In this document: piece by piece, positions 1 through 6,271 of the stretch
Layout: each line of letters begins with the position of its first letter
How positions within the stretch are numbered: position 1 is the stretch's first letter
NCBI GenBank assembly: GCA_964358175.1
Contig: CAYHOI010000039.1
Coordinates: 1 to 16,242 of the forward strand
DNA from: CAYHOI01 sp964358175
Lineage (GTDB): Bacteria; Margulisbacteria; Riflemargulisbacteria; GWF2-35-9
Length of the DNA stretch: 16,242 nucleotides
Direction: 5' to 3'
Notes under the pieces: model-generated
What the model saw: only the letters and a program-made list of their open reading frames with translations
The model's database searches: none
Told to the model about the DNA's origin: nothing
Translations under genes and position numbers: made by a program

Positions 1-72
1 GAGAGAGGTGGCCAACAGGCCGGAGAGAGGCGGAATTTAGATGCGCTCGCCCTGGGCATTACCCTCCCATGA
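1..72 (+). other. Possible 3' end of a plus-strand gene (uncertain)
   Basis: Frame 1 is open from the window edge to a TGA at 70-72 and ends in the residues DALALGITLP. If real, it is the tail of a gene converging on the sigma factor, with 59 bases between the two stops. Frame 3 is also open (to 140), and a minus-strand ATG at 59-57 opens to the edge, so the reading frame cannot be decided. The stretch has a repeated GAGAGAGG word (1-8 and 25-32) and a short GGCC-AACA-GGCC hairpin. I do not recognise a family. Positions 73-131 hold nothing I can name. Confidence 0.2.
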
Positions 73-131
73 GGCAAAAATTTCATCAGAGTGGATGTTC
101 TATTTTACGAAATTCGAGACGGAGATGGACG

Positions 132-719
132 CTACTTTGATAGAATTTTTTTGAGCTTCTCGACTGCAGCACGATAAATCCGCGATACCTGTGACTCAGA
201 CAGCCCTACCTCTTTGCCAATATCGGATAGCGTCAGGTCATTCACGATTTTAAGTGTGACAACTTTCTGCTCAGATTCGGATAGGTTTCTCATCGCTTGT
301 TTGAGAGTTACACCATCCTCAACAGAACCGGCAAACTCTTCCTTGTTACGGTTTATAGCAAGATACATGTATGCAGCGTCTGTGACCCAGTTGTAAATCC
401 TGCTTGGGTCGGCCTTCGTTAAATAACGAATATGATCGCGCATGGCTCCATTAATTCTCGAATACGAAAAGGGCCAGACCACGGGGTTGTTGTGAGGCTC
501 CCAAGCGCGTAGGGTTTGGATAAACTCCATGCTGGCAATGCTATAGAGATCATCTAGCTCGCTATCCTTGATGTAATGAGGAAGTTTGTAGGCATAGTTG
601 TTGACTAACTGGGTAATTTTCTTTTGAAAGATTTGAAACAACAGTTCCGAATGATTTCCCACAAGATAGTCTATGAGATCTCTGTAAACTTCAGCTTCAA
701 TATCGGGATCGAGAGTCAT
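132..719 (-). CDS. fliA: Sigma-28-type (FliA-like) RNA polymerase sigma factor, short form
   Basis: Alternative sigma factor that directs RNA polymerase to flagellar and chemotaxis promoters. Region 2 spans about residues 54-100, with DDLYS near 56-60 and RINGAMRDHIRYL at 88-100, the equivalent of the RIRGAMLDELR stretch in FliA/WhiG. Region 4 spans about 144-193, with LSESEQKVV followed by the helix-turn-helix LTLSDIGKEVGLSESQVSR. At 195 aa it is shorter than typical FliA (about 230-260 aa), and the loss lies between regions 2 and 4, so region 3 is abbreviated. The ATG directly abuts the TAA of the upstream gene (TAAATG) and has no clear ribosome site, suggesting translational coupling. It is the last of three genes behind a promoter near 1454-1483. 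Nearby flhA supports a flagellar role. WhiG-type is the alternative name; sigma-70 family membership is secure. Confidence 0.88.
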   Translation of the reverse strand: MTLDPDIEAEVYRDLIDYLVGNHSELLFQIFQKKITQLVNNYAYKLPHYIKDSELDDLYSIASMEFIQTLRAWEPHNNPVVWPFSYSRINGAMRDHIRYLTKADPSRIYNWVTDAAYMYLAINRNKEEFAGSVEDGVTLKQAMRNLSESEQKVVTLKIVNDLTLSDIGKEVGLSESQVSRIYRAAVEKLKKILSK

Positions 720-1025
720 TTAGTTGAGAAGATAACTCAATTTTTTGAGTCCGCGTTTTTGTAAAATATTTCGAAGGAATTCAAATACGAAAACGGTATC
801 CTCTTGAACAACATTATATTTCCTTTGAATAACCGTGTGTTCTTCGAGATGAAGTCCTTTAAGAATCACATCAACCATACGAGCAACATCCTCCAAGTAT
901 TGCTCATGGATTTGAGGATCGATACGGTTCGGAAGATCCTCAACGTTTAGTTGTTGGTTGAGTGCTTTACTTACATCACCCCAGCCAAAGATCTCTTTAC
1001 GTGAAAAGGCATCCCGCTCTGACAT
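720..1025 (-). CDS. Unknown small protein encoded immediately upstream of the sigma factor
   Basis: A 101-aa protein I do not recognise. It is charged and apparently helical, with no signal peptide or membrane segment. The middle (about residues 36-60) and the C-terminal half (about 80-100, ending KKLSYLLN) look amphipathic. The start is ATG with no obvious ribosome site; it lies 26 bases after the previous gene and inside the palindrome TGACATTTGTCA (1020-1031). Its stop touches the start of the sigma factor gene, so the two are probably made in linked amounts. By position it could be an anti-sigma factor or a flagellar regulator, but I see no FlgM signature, so that is only inference. The long open frame between two same-strand genes supports it being real. 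Confidence 0.65.
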   Translation of the reverse strand: MSERDAFSRKEIFGWGDVSKALNQQLNVEDLPNRIDPQIHEQYLEDVARMVDVILKGLHLEEHTVIQRKYNVVQEDTVFVFEFLRNILQKRGLKKLSYLLN

Positions 1026-1051
1026 TTGTCAGTATCATACCAGAAAAGGGC

Positions 1052-1420
1052 TTAATTAATAAGAGTCTGGTCTGTCTTTGGAGGCTGATCATGTCGTTGG
1101 GCGAATTTGATAACCTCATCCTTGAGCACCAAATCCACACTCAGTGCCTCGACAATGGTGTGAATCATATCCTCATTGAGGATAACATCTTTGCCGAACT
1201 CGACAGAAAGTGCATTGCGAACAACATGATCAATTACCAGCTGATCAGAGATATTTTCTGTAGGGGTATGGCTACAAAGATTGATAAAAGACTCTACTTT
1301 TCCCGTTTGCTTCTTGTAAAGGGACTCGTCCAAAAAGTGACCATTGGCAAAAGCCATGGCCAGCGAACTATCCTCCGAAGAGGATTCTTCCCCAAGATTA
1401 TTCATGATTACATCTACCAT
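1052..1420 (-). CDS. Unknown 122-aa protein, first gene of the sigma-factor operon
   Basis: A 122-aa protein I do not recognise. The N-terminal third is polar and Ser/Glu-rich (EESSSEDSS, residues 11-19). The rest (about 54-112) looks helical, with alternating hydrophobic and acidic residues, and the tail is Pro/Lys/Asp-rich. There is no signal peptide or membrane span. The start is well supported: AGGAGGAGC at 1435-1427 lies seven bases before the ATG, and a sigma-70-type promoter sits at 1483-1454. It leads a three-gene unit ending in the FliA-like sigma factor and lies 127 bases downstream of flhA. In many bacteria flhF and flhG occupy this spot; this gene has no GTPase or ATPase motif, so it is not either of them. 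Confidence 0.75.
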   Translation of the reverse strand: MVDVIMNNLGEESSSEDSSLAMAFANGHFLDESLYKKQTGKVESFINLCSHTPTENISDQLVIDHVVRNALSVEFGKDVILNEDMIHTIVEALSVDLVLKDEVIKFAQRHDQPPKTDQTLIN

Positions 1421-1426
1421 TTTGTT

Positions 1427-1435
1427 GCTCCTCCT
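1427..1435 (-). promoter_or_regulatory. Strong Shine-Dalgarno site for the 1052-1420 gene
   Basis: AGGAGGAGC on the minus strand ends seven bases before the ATG at 1420. It fixes the start of the first gene in the sigma-factor operon. Confidence 0.8.
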
Positions 1436-1453
1436 AGAATCTCACGCTTGGTA

Positions 1454-1483
1454 ATATTATGCACTATCAACAACGTATACCAA
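1454..1483 (-). promoter_or_regulatory. Sigma-70-type promoter for the sigma-factor operon
   Basis: On the minus strand TTGGTA (1483-1478) is followed by an 18-base spacer and TAATAT (1459-1454). Transcription would start near 1447, giving a leader of about 27 bases that includes the strong ribosome site. This would let the fliA-like operon be transcribed by the housekeeping polymerase, separately from flhA. Confidence 0.6.
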
Positions 1484-1517
1484 TATATCGAATGAAAAAA
1501 CAGAAAATCCCATGCAA

Positions 1518-1541
1518 ATGCATCGAATTATTCTAATGCAT
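1518..1541 (-). terminator. Weak hairpin downstream of flhA, possible terminator
   Basis: ATGCAT at 1541-1536 and ATGCAT at 1523-1518 flank a GAAT/ATTC inner pair, giving a stem-loop just after the flhA stop. On the minus strand it is followed by TTTGCATGGG and then T-rich sequence, with no clean T-run. The stem is AT-rich, so termination may be partial. Confidence 0.25.
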
Positions 1542-1547
1542 CACCCC

Positions 1548-3647
1548 CTAGTCGTTAATGACCCCAATAGACTGTACTTTGATCTGTGGAACCACTTCAT
1601 TATAAGACAAAACTGCGAACATTGGATAGTTTCGTTCGATAAAACGCTTGAGATGAGGCCGGAGGCGGGGGGAGCATAGGAGAACCGGCGGTTTCTGAAG
1701 TTTATTGAAATTGCGAAGATGTTCCTTGATTTGGGTAAGAACGCGTTCACCAGTGCTGGGCTCAAGTGCAAGAAAGGATCCATACTCACTTTGATGAATC
1801 GCGCCGATCATGACCTCTTCAAGCCGGGGGTCAAACGTGACGACCGTGATGGTGTCTTCGCCATCGGAGTAATGTCCGCAGATTTGTCTGGCAAGTGATT
1901 GCCGAACATACTCCGCAAGGAGATTGGTGTCTCTGGAGACATGTGCATAGTCTGCAAGTCGTTCCAAAATGGTCGAGAGGTCGCGAATACTAATGCGTTC
2001 GCGAACCAGATTTTGAAGAACTTTATGTACTTGTCCCAAAGAAAGCATATCAGGAACAAGCTCGCGTACAATGGCTGCATTGGAGTTTTTAACAAGTTCG
2101 AGTAAGGCCTGAACATTTTGTCTCGTCATGATTTCGTCAGCGTACCGTTTGATAACCTCTGCAAAATGATCCGAGATATAATCCACGATGGTTTTTACCG
2201 GGAGTCCTAGTTGCTGTAGTTTGTCGCCGAATTCTGCGTTGACCCAAACAGCTCTACTTGCATCGATCGGATCGGTAACCTCCTCCCCATCAAGTCCCTT
2301 TTCGCGAAGTGCTGCAAGCGTGGTTTTGACGTAGTAAGCGTTGGTATAGCCTTCCCCGACACCGACTTTTGTTCCACGAATTTCCACTTTGTATTGGTTG
2401 GGTGGCAAGCTGAGGTCGTCCATGACACGAACCCCAGGAATCACAAACCCAAGATCTTGCCCGATTTGATACCGAACCAAGGTAATTCTTTCAAGTAGTG
2501 GTCCATTCTGGGAGGGATCGATAAGGGGAACCAGGTTTCGACCCGTTTTGACGGAGATGGGGTCAAGAGCCAAAGTGCCCAATAGATTCTCAGGTTTTTT
2601 CATGGCCTCTTTGGCGGCCTGTTCCTCTTGGGCAGAGGTGCTATCCTGTTTGATCTCTTTGGCTTTGATAAGGGAGTATCCGAGAAAGCCAAGACTTGCG
2701 CCCAAACTCATGAAGGGGACGATGGGAAGTCCTGGTACCAGAGAAAGCATCACCAGAATAGTCCCCGCGAACAGAAACACATTTGGCTTTCGAAACATTT
2801 GTTGGGTAATGTCTGTTCCCAAGCTTTCATTGGAGGCGGATTTGGTGATGACCAGACCTGTTGAGATGGAAATAAGAAGCGCAGGAATCTGAGCGACGAG
2901 TCCGTCCCCGATAGTTAACTTCGTAAACGTTTCAAAGGATTCGCTCAGTTCAAGCCCCTGCATAAAACGACCAATGATAATTCCCCCGATAATGTTGACG
3001 AACACAATAATGATGCCCGCAATACTGTCTCCACGGACGAATTTATTCGCACCGTCCATAGACCCAAAGAAGGTGGCTTCTTTCTGGATTTCGGTTCGCC
3101 GAGCTTTTGCTTCAGTGGCATCGATCAGCCCCGAATTGAGATCGGCATCGATAGACATTTGCTTGCCGGGCATGGCGTCCAGGGTAAAACGTGCCGCGAC
3201 CTCAGCGACTCGTTCCGAACCCTTGGTGATCACCATAAACTGGACGATGGTAATAATGCCGAAGGCCACGGCACCAACGACCATATTTCCCTGGGTGACA
3301 AAGTTGGCAAACGCGAGAACCACCTGGCCGTCAAAGTCAGCCCCTTTGGAGAGAATAAGTCTTGTGGTAGCGACATTGAGTGATAGGCGAAACAGCGTGG
3401 TGACCAGAAGAATAGATGGAAAGGCGGCAAACTCGAGTGGCTTGCTGAGAAAGATGGCGACGAGTAAGATAACGATTCCAATCGCGATATTGAGGGTCAT
3501 GAACAAATCCATGACAAACGTCGGAAGGGGAATGATCATGATGACCAGAACCAGAATCACCAGGATTGCGACCGCAAGATCGCTGATAGGAACTCGTTTA
3601 TTGAATTCCTTAAAATCGATTGATTGAAGAAATGGAATCCCCGCCAT
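1548..3647 (-). CDS. flhA: Flagellar biosynthesis protein FlhA
   Basis: Inner-membrane export-gate component of the flagellar type III secretion apparatus; its cytoplasmic part forms a ring that docks chaperone-substrate complexes. The 699-aa length is normal for the family. Hydrophobic segments lie at about 23-43, 47-66, 110-141, 208-230, 248-268 and 290-328. The family core includes FPSILLVTTLFRLSLN (76-91), the FVTQGN region near 116-121, and the cytoplasmic loop with GKQMSIDADLNSGLI (161-175). The soluble C-terminal half begins near 350 and includes LVRYQIGQDLGFVIPGVRV (390-408). The SctV injectisome paralogue is the alternative; the adjacent FliA-like sigma factor favours the flagellar protein. 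The ATG at 3647 follows GGAGAG (3658-3653). It is divergent from the gene at 4037. Confidence 0.95.
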   Translation of the reverse strand: MAGIPFLQSIDFKEFNKRVPISDLAVAILVILVLVIMIIPLPTFVMDLFMTLNIAIGIVILLVAIFLSKPLEFAAFPSILLVTTLFRLSLNVATTRLILSKGADFDGQVVLAFANFVTQGNMVVGAVAFGIITIVQFMVITKGSERVAEVAARFTLDAMPGKQMSIDADLNSGLIDATEAKARRTEIQKEATFFGSMDGANKFVRGDSIAGIIIVFVNIIGGIIIGRFMQGLELSESFETFTKLTIGDGLVAQIPALLISISTGLVITKSASNESLGTDITQQMFRKPNVFLFAGTILVMLSLVPGLPIVPFMSLGASLGFLGYSLIKAKEIKQDSTSAQEEQAAKEAMKKPENLLGTLALDPISVKTGRNLVPLIDPSQNGPLLERITLVRYQIGQDLGFVIPGVRVMDDLSLPPNQYKVEIRGTKVGVGEGYTNAYYVKTTLAALREKGLDGEEVTDPIDASRAVWVNAEFGDKLQQLGLPVKTIVDYISDHFAEVIKRYADEIMTRQNVQALLELVKNSNAAIVRELVPDMLSLGQVHKVLQNLVRERISIRDLSTILERLADYAHVSRDTNLLAEYVRQSLARQICGHYSDGEDTITVVTFDPRLEEVMIGAIHQSEYGSFLALEPSTGERVLTQIKEHLRNFNKLQKPPVLLCSPRLRPHLKRFIERNYPMFAVLSYNEVVPQIKVQSIGVIND

Positions 3648-3762
3648 AGTTACTCTCCAGCATCATTCTCTGCACGCCACAGAGGTAGATGAAATATGCT
3701 TATTAATTGGCAGTATATCGCATCAATGCTAAAAGGGGAGTATTTTATTGGGATTTTGTTAA

Positions 3763-3800
3763 ACTCCTCCAGAAAATTGAGACCAATTTCCTGGAGGAGT
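3763..3800. repeat. 38-base near-perfect palindrome in the flhA upstream region
   Basis: Arms 3763-3779 and 3784-3800 are 17 bases each with a 4-base loop (AGAC). They match at 16 of 17 positions, and the one exception becomes a G-U pair in minus-strand RNA. The core is ACTCCTCCAG...CTGGAGGAGT. There is no T-run on either side, so it is not an ordinary terminator. It directly abuts the candidate flhA promoter box at 3801-3831, so it is either an operator or the first stem-loop of the flhA mRNA. Confidence 0.8.
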
Positions 3801-3831
3801 AAGTTATCGAGCAATATGCCCCTTAAATTGC
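3801..3831 (-). promoter_or_regulatory. Candidate promoter box for flhA (looser match to the shared box)
   Basis: On the minus strand GCAATTTA (3831-3824), a 12-base spacer and CTCGATAA then CTT (3811-3801) resemble the box seen at 3929-3958 and 8066-8095 (GCAACTTT-N11-YACGATAACTT). Spacing is one base longer. A start near 3797 would give flhA a leader of about 150 bases that begins inside the palindrome. An alternative is a weak TATACT at 3717-3712 with no good -35. Confidence 0.35.
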
Positions 3832-3928
3832 AAATACCACAAAAATACCATATATCAATGAACGCCAATAGTCGCAAGGTGTTTCAACGTTTTGCCTGCC
3901 TATTTTTTCGGTGGGGAGCAACTTTTCT

Positions 3929-3958
3929 GCAACTTTCTGATTTCCTGTACGATAACTT
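3929..3958 (+). promoter_or_regulatory. Candidate sigma-28-like promoter for the 4037-4762 gene
   Basis: GCAACTTT (3929-3936), an 11-base spacer and TACGATAA (3948-3955), continuing CTT. The same arrangement with the same spacing occurs upstream of the TPR gene. The right half resembles the -10 of flagellar sigma-28 promoters (GCCGATAA) and 11 bases is the sigma-28 spacing. Transcription would start near 3962, about 75 bases before the gene. Confidence 0.5.
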
Positions 3959-4006
3959 CAATAGAAGGTAGATGAAAGGGGCTCCTCTGAGTTTGCATTC
4001 GGGAGC

Positions 4007-4044
4007 TCGAGGGCATAGTCCTCGACTACTTGTAATATGAGGAC
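4007..4044 (+). promoter_or_regulatory. Two mutually exclusive hairpins over the start of the 4037 gene
   Basis: TCGAGG (4007-4012) can pair with CCTCGA (4020-4025). GTCCTC (4018-4023) can instead pair with GAGGAC (4039-4044), which includes the G of the start codon at 4037. Both use 4020-4023, so only one can form at a time. The gene has no Shine-Dalgarno site. Folding here could affect translation; this is inference. Confidence 0.35.
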
Positions 4045-4762
4045 AAAAAATAAGATTATTTCGTCGAGTGAAGCTTTTGTCAAAAATATGATGGAGCTTC
4101 TTAGAAATATCCATTCCCCCGCGCAGATTGGATCTTCGGTACTTCCTCGTGGAGTGGAGGTCTTTGATTTAATGGGCAGTTTGGATGCATCCAAAGGCAT
4201 TTGTGCCCGAGAAGCAGTGATTACGATAGGCTTTCATGGATGGGGAAAAGGGGTAATGGTAGAAGAAGACTCGCCGTATATTTTGTGTACACATTCTAAT
4301 GAGGACTGTCCAGTGTTGATTGCGTTATTGACAGACTCCGACGGAAAGCGACACCGATTTCTTGCGCATATTTCTGAAACGGAAGGGACAACCCAGGTCA
4401 AAAGTTTTCTGAAACAAATAAAACAAAAAGGGCTTTTTCTCATGACAGCCATCTTTAGTCCGTGGACGCAATATCCCGCTCAAGCAGCACAAGATGAGAT
4501 TGCAAAGGCTTATCGAGAAACATTCTCCAGTGCTCAGCCCACGTTGATAGAGAGATGGTCAGCAGATCCCTGTATGCTTCGTGATGTGCCGGGATTCTAT
4601 GTAATATTCAGGTCATTCCCTGATTGTTCTAAAACCGTAGTTTCCTCTAGTGGATGGTGGATAAAAAGACATTACTATGGCGAAACATACAACGACATTG
4701 GAGGCCGCTGGCCAAGCAAGGCTAGCATAACACTGCATCAATCAGACGAATATTGCCCATAA
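4037..4762 (+). CDS. Unknown 241-aa protein, faintly CheD-like
   Basis: I do not recognise this protein. It has no signal peptide or membrane segment and is rich in Cys and Trp. The best-marked stretch is about residues 80-115: C84 and C91, then a hydrophobic strand (PVLIALLTD), a turn with DGKRH, and FLAHIS with H111. A Cys followed by a hydrophobic strand, D..G and a His about 20 residues later is also the layout of the chemotaxis deamidase CheD. The resemblance is weak: the GSC motif is missing and the protein is longer than typical CheD (about 160 aa). The ATG has no ribosome site and lies in competing hairpins; an in-frame stop at 4016-4018 limits extension. A sigma-28-like box lies upstream at 3929-3958. 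The 3' end overlaps panC by 41 bases on the other strand. Confidence 0.65.
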   Translation: MRTKNKIISSSEAFVKNMMELLRNIHSPAQIGSSVLPRGVEVFDLMGSLDASKGICAREAVITIGFHGWGKGVMVEEDSPYILCTHSNEDCPVLIALLTDSDGKRHRFLAHISETEGTTQVKSFLKQIKQKGLFLMTAIFSPWTQYPAQAAQDEIAKAYRETFSSAQPTLIERWSADPCMLRDVPGFYVIFRSFPDCSKTVVSSSGWWIKRHYYGETYNDIGGRWPSKASITLHQSDEYCP

Positions 4763-5558
4763 ACACAGCAGCAGCGATAACGGTATGATCAGGTCGAAAC
4801 GAAGACGGAAGAAGATTGTGGTCATATTTTTCAATATATTGAACGACAAATCCGGCATCTTGAAGGAGGGTTGAAAACAGAGTACGCATTTGCTCATCAC
4901 GGTTAATTTCTCTCGAGAGCCAGGCTTGGTGTATGGCGAGAAGTGCTTTATGAAGTAACGGAGCCAGCTTGCGATCGTCTGACGACAGATAGCGATTTCG
5001 ACTGCTCATCGCGAGCCCATCGCTTTCGCGAACGGTTGGCAGCCCGACGACTTTGATCGGAATATTCAGATCGGATACCATCTGCCGGATGAGTACGAAT
5101 TGCTGGTAGTCTTTGAGCCCGAAATAGGCAACCGTGGGTGAAATAATGTTAAAAAGCTTCAGCACCACAGTGGCTACACCTTCAAAATGACCTGGGCGAA
5201 AGGGGCCGCAAAGTCTGCTTTCAAAGTCGGAACTGACTGCTATGTGTGTCAAAAGAGGCTGAGGGTACATCTCGACGACCTCAGGATAAAATAAAACATC
5301 TACAGACTCTTGTTCGAGCAGACGTTTGTCCCGTTGAAAATCGCGGGGATAGGTGGCAAGATCTTCCTTCGGGCCGAATTGAAGCGGGTTCACGAAAATG
5401 CTTGCCACGGTCAGATCATTGTTCGCCTGGGATTCTCGTATAAGCGAGAGATGGCCCTCATGCAAACAGCCCATGGTGGGAACGAAGCCTATGCGTTTCT
5501 GTGCCGCTTTTTCCTTAAACCAGTCCTGATAGGACGAAATAGACGTGAAAATATTCAT
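4722..5558 (-). CDS. panC: Pantothenate synthetase (pantoate-beta-alanine ligase)
   Basis: Joins pantoate and beta-alanine using ATP (through a pantoyl-adenylate intermediate) to make pantothenate, the precursor of coenzyme A; cytoplasmic. The 278-aa length is typical. Visible motifs: PTMGCLHEGHLSL near residues 27-39 (the HxGH nucleotide-binding motif), IFVNPLQFGPKEDLATYPR near 54-72, YFGLKDYQQ near 145-153, and the KMSKS-like AMSSRNRYLS near 184-193. It is the last gene of a tight minus-strand unit, starting five bases after the SDR stop. panB and panD are not in the window. Its end overlaps the convergent gene 4037-4762 by 41 bases. Confidence 0.95.
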   Translation of the reverse strand: MNIFTSISSYQDWFKEKAAQKRIGFVPTMGCLHEGHLSLIRESQANNDLTVASIFVNPLQFGPKEDLATYPRDFQRDKRLLEQESVDVLFYPEVVEMYPQPLLTHIAVSSDFESRLCGPFRPGHFEGVATVVLKLFNIISPTVAYFGLKDYQQFVLIRQMVSDLNIPIKVVGLPTVRESDGLAMSSRNRYLSSDDRKLAPLLHKALLAIHQAWLSREINRDEQMRTLFSTLLQDAGFVVQYIEKYDHNLLPSSFRPDHTVIAAAVFMGNIRLIDAVLC

Positions 5559-5563
5559 AAGCG

Positions 5564-6271
5564 TCAGACCATAAATCGCTTATTTTTGCGCATCCAGTCA
5601 TGAGCAAAGACTTCGGCTTTCTCGCTGATAATCGCCTCTTCGATGCGATGTGCAACGAATTCTGCGCTGTCGGGAGGGGGAAGATGGGGATCGACATGAA
5701 GATGTTTATGGAAGCGTGTCAGGGTAATGTAAGGGTGGACAACGCTCACGCGAATATTGTCTTTTTTGAGTTCTGCTCGGGCCGTCAGCGATAGACCGTT
5801 GAGAGAGCGCTTTGTCGCCGAATAGGCTCCGACCGTTGGGATGTATAGAAAGGAAGTCCCTGAGCTGATATTGAGGATCATCCCACCACCCTGCGCTCGC
5901 ATAGAGGGAATGACGGATTGCATGGCTATCAAAGGGGCCATTAGGTTAAGCTCCAGTAGATAGCGAAATCGTTTGGGGTCAATGTTTTCGACCAAAGACT
6001 CATAGCCCTGTCCGGCATTGTTGATGAGAATATCTATCCGGCCAAAATGAGAGAGCACATTTTTAACCATCGATTTAACATCGGCTTCCTCCGACAGATC
6101 CGCTCGTTCGGGGAGAGAACCCTCCAGGGTGTTTGCCAAATCCGAAAGCATGTCCAAAGACCTGGCTGCCAAAGCGATTTTTGCTCCTCTCTGATGGAGA
6201 AGCACTGCCGTAGCCGCACCTATTCCGCTGGAAGCCCCTGTGATGAGGACGACTTTATTCGCGATCTCCAT
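5564..6271 (-). CDS. Short-chain dehydrogenase/reductase (SDR)
   Basis: Classical NAD(P)-dependent SDR oxidoreductase of 235 aa, cytoplasmic. TGASSGIG at 11-18 is the dinucleotide-binding loop, NNAG sits at 84-87, and the catalytic Ser (near 137), Y150 and K154 (YSATK) are all present. The basic residue (R37) after the second strand favours NADP(H). The substrate cannot be read from sequence. Its ATG shares its first base with the menA stop (TGATG), so the two are translationally coupled, and panC follows after five bases. A role in quinone or lipid metabolism is possible from context but unproven. The C-terminal part is basic (KNKRFMV). Confidence 0.9.
   Translation of the reverse strand: MEIANKVVLITGASSGIGAATAVLLHQRGAKIALAARSLDMLSDLANTLEGSLPERADLSEEADVKSMVKNVLSHFGRIDILINNAGQGYESLVENIDPKRFRYLLELNLMAPLIAMQSVIPSMRAQGGGMILNISSGTSFLYIPTVGAYSATKRSLNGLSLTARAELKKDNIRVSVVHPYITLTRFHKHLHVDPHLPPPDSAEFVAHRIEEAIISEKAEVFAHDWMRKNKRFMV

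Noticed and set aside
962..1495. 177-codon plus-strand open frame opposite the two small unknown genes
   Set aside because: The minus-strand frames have a strong ribosome site, a promoter and tight junctions to the sigma factor; this frame has none of these and runs across both genes.
2974..3627. 217-codon plus-strand open frame within flhA
   Set aside because: Antisense shadow of a confidently identified gene.
3696..3971. 91-codon plus-strand open frame in the flhA upstream region
   Set aside because: It runs through the palindrome and the promoter box, has no ribosome site and no recognisable protein character.
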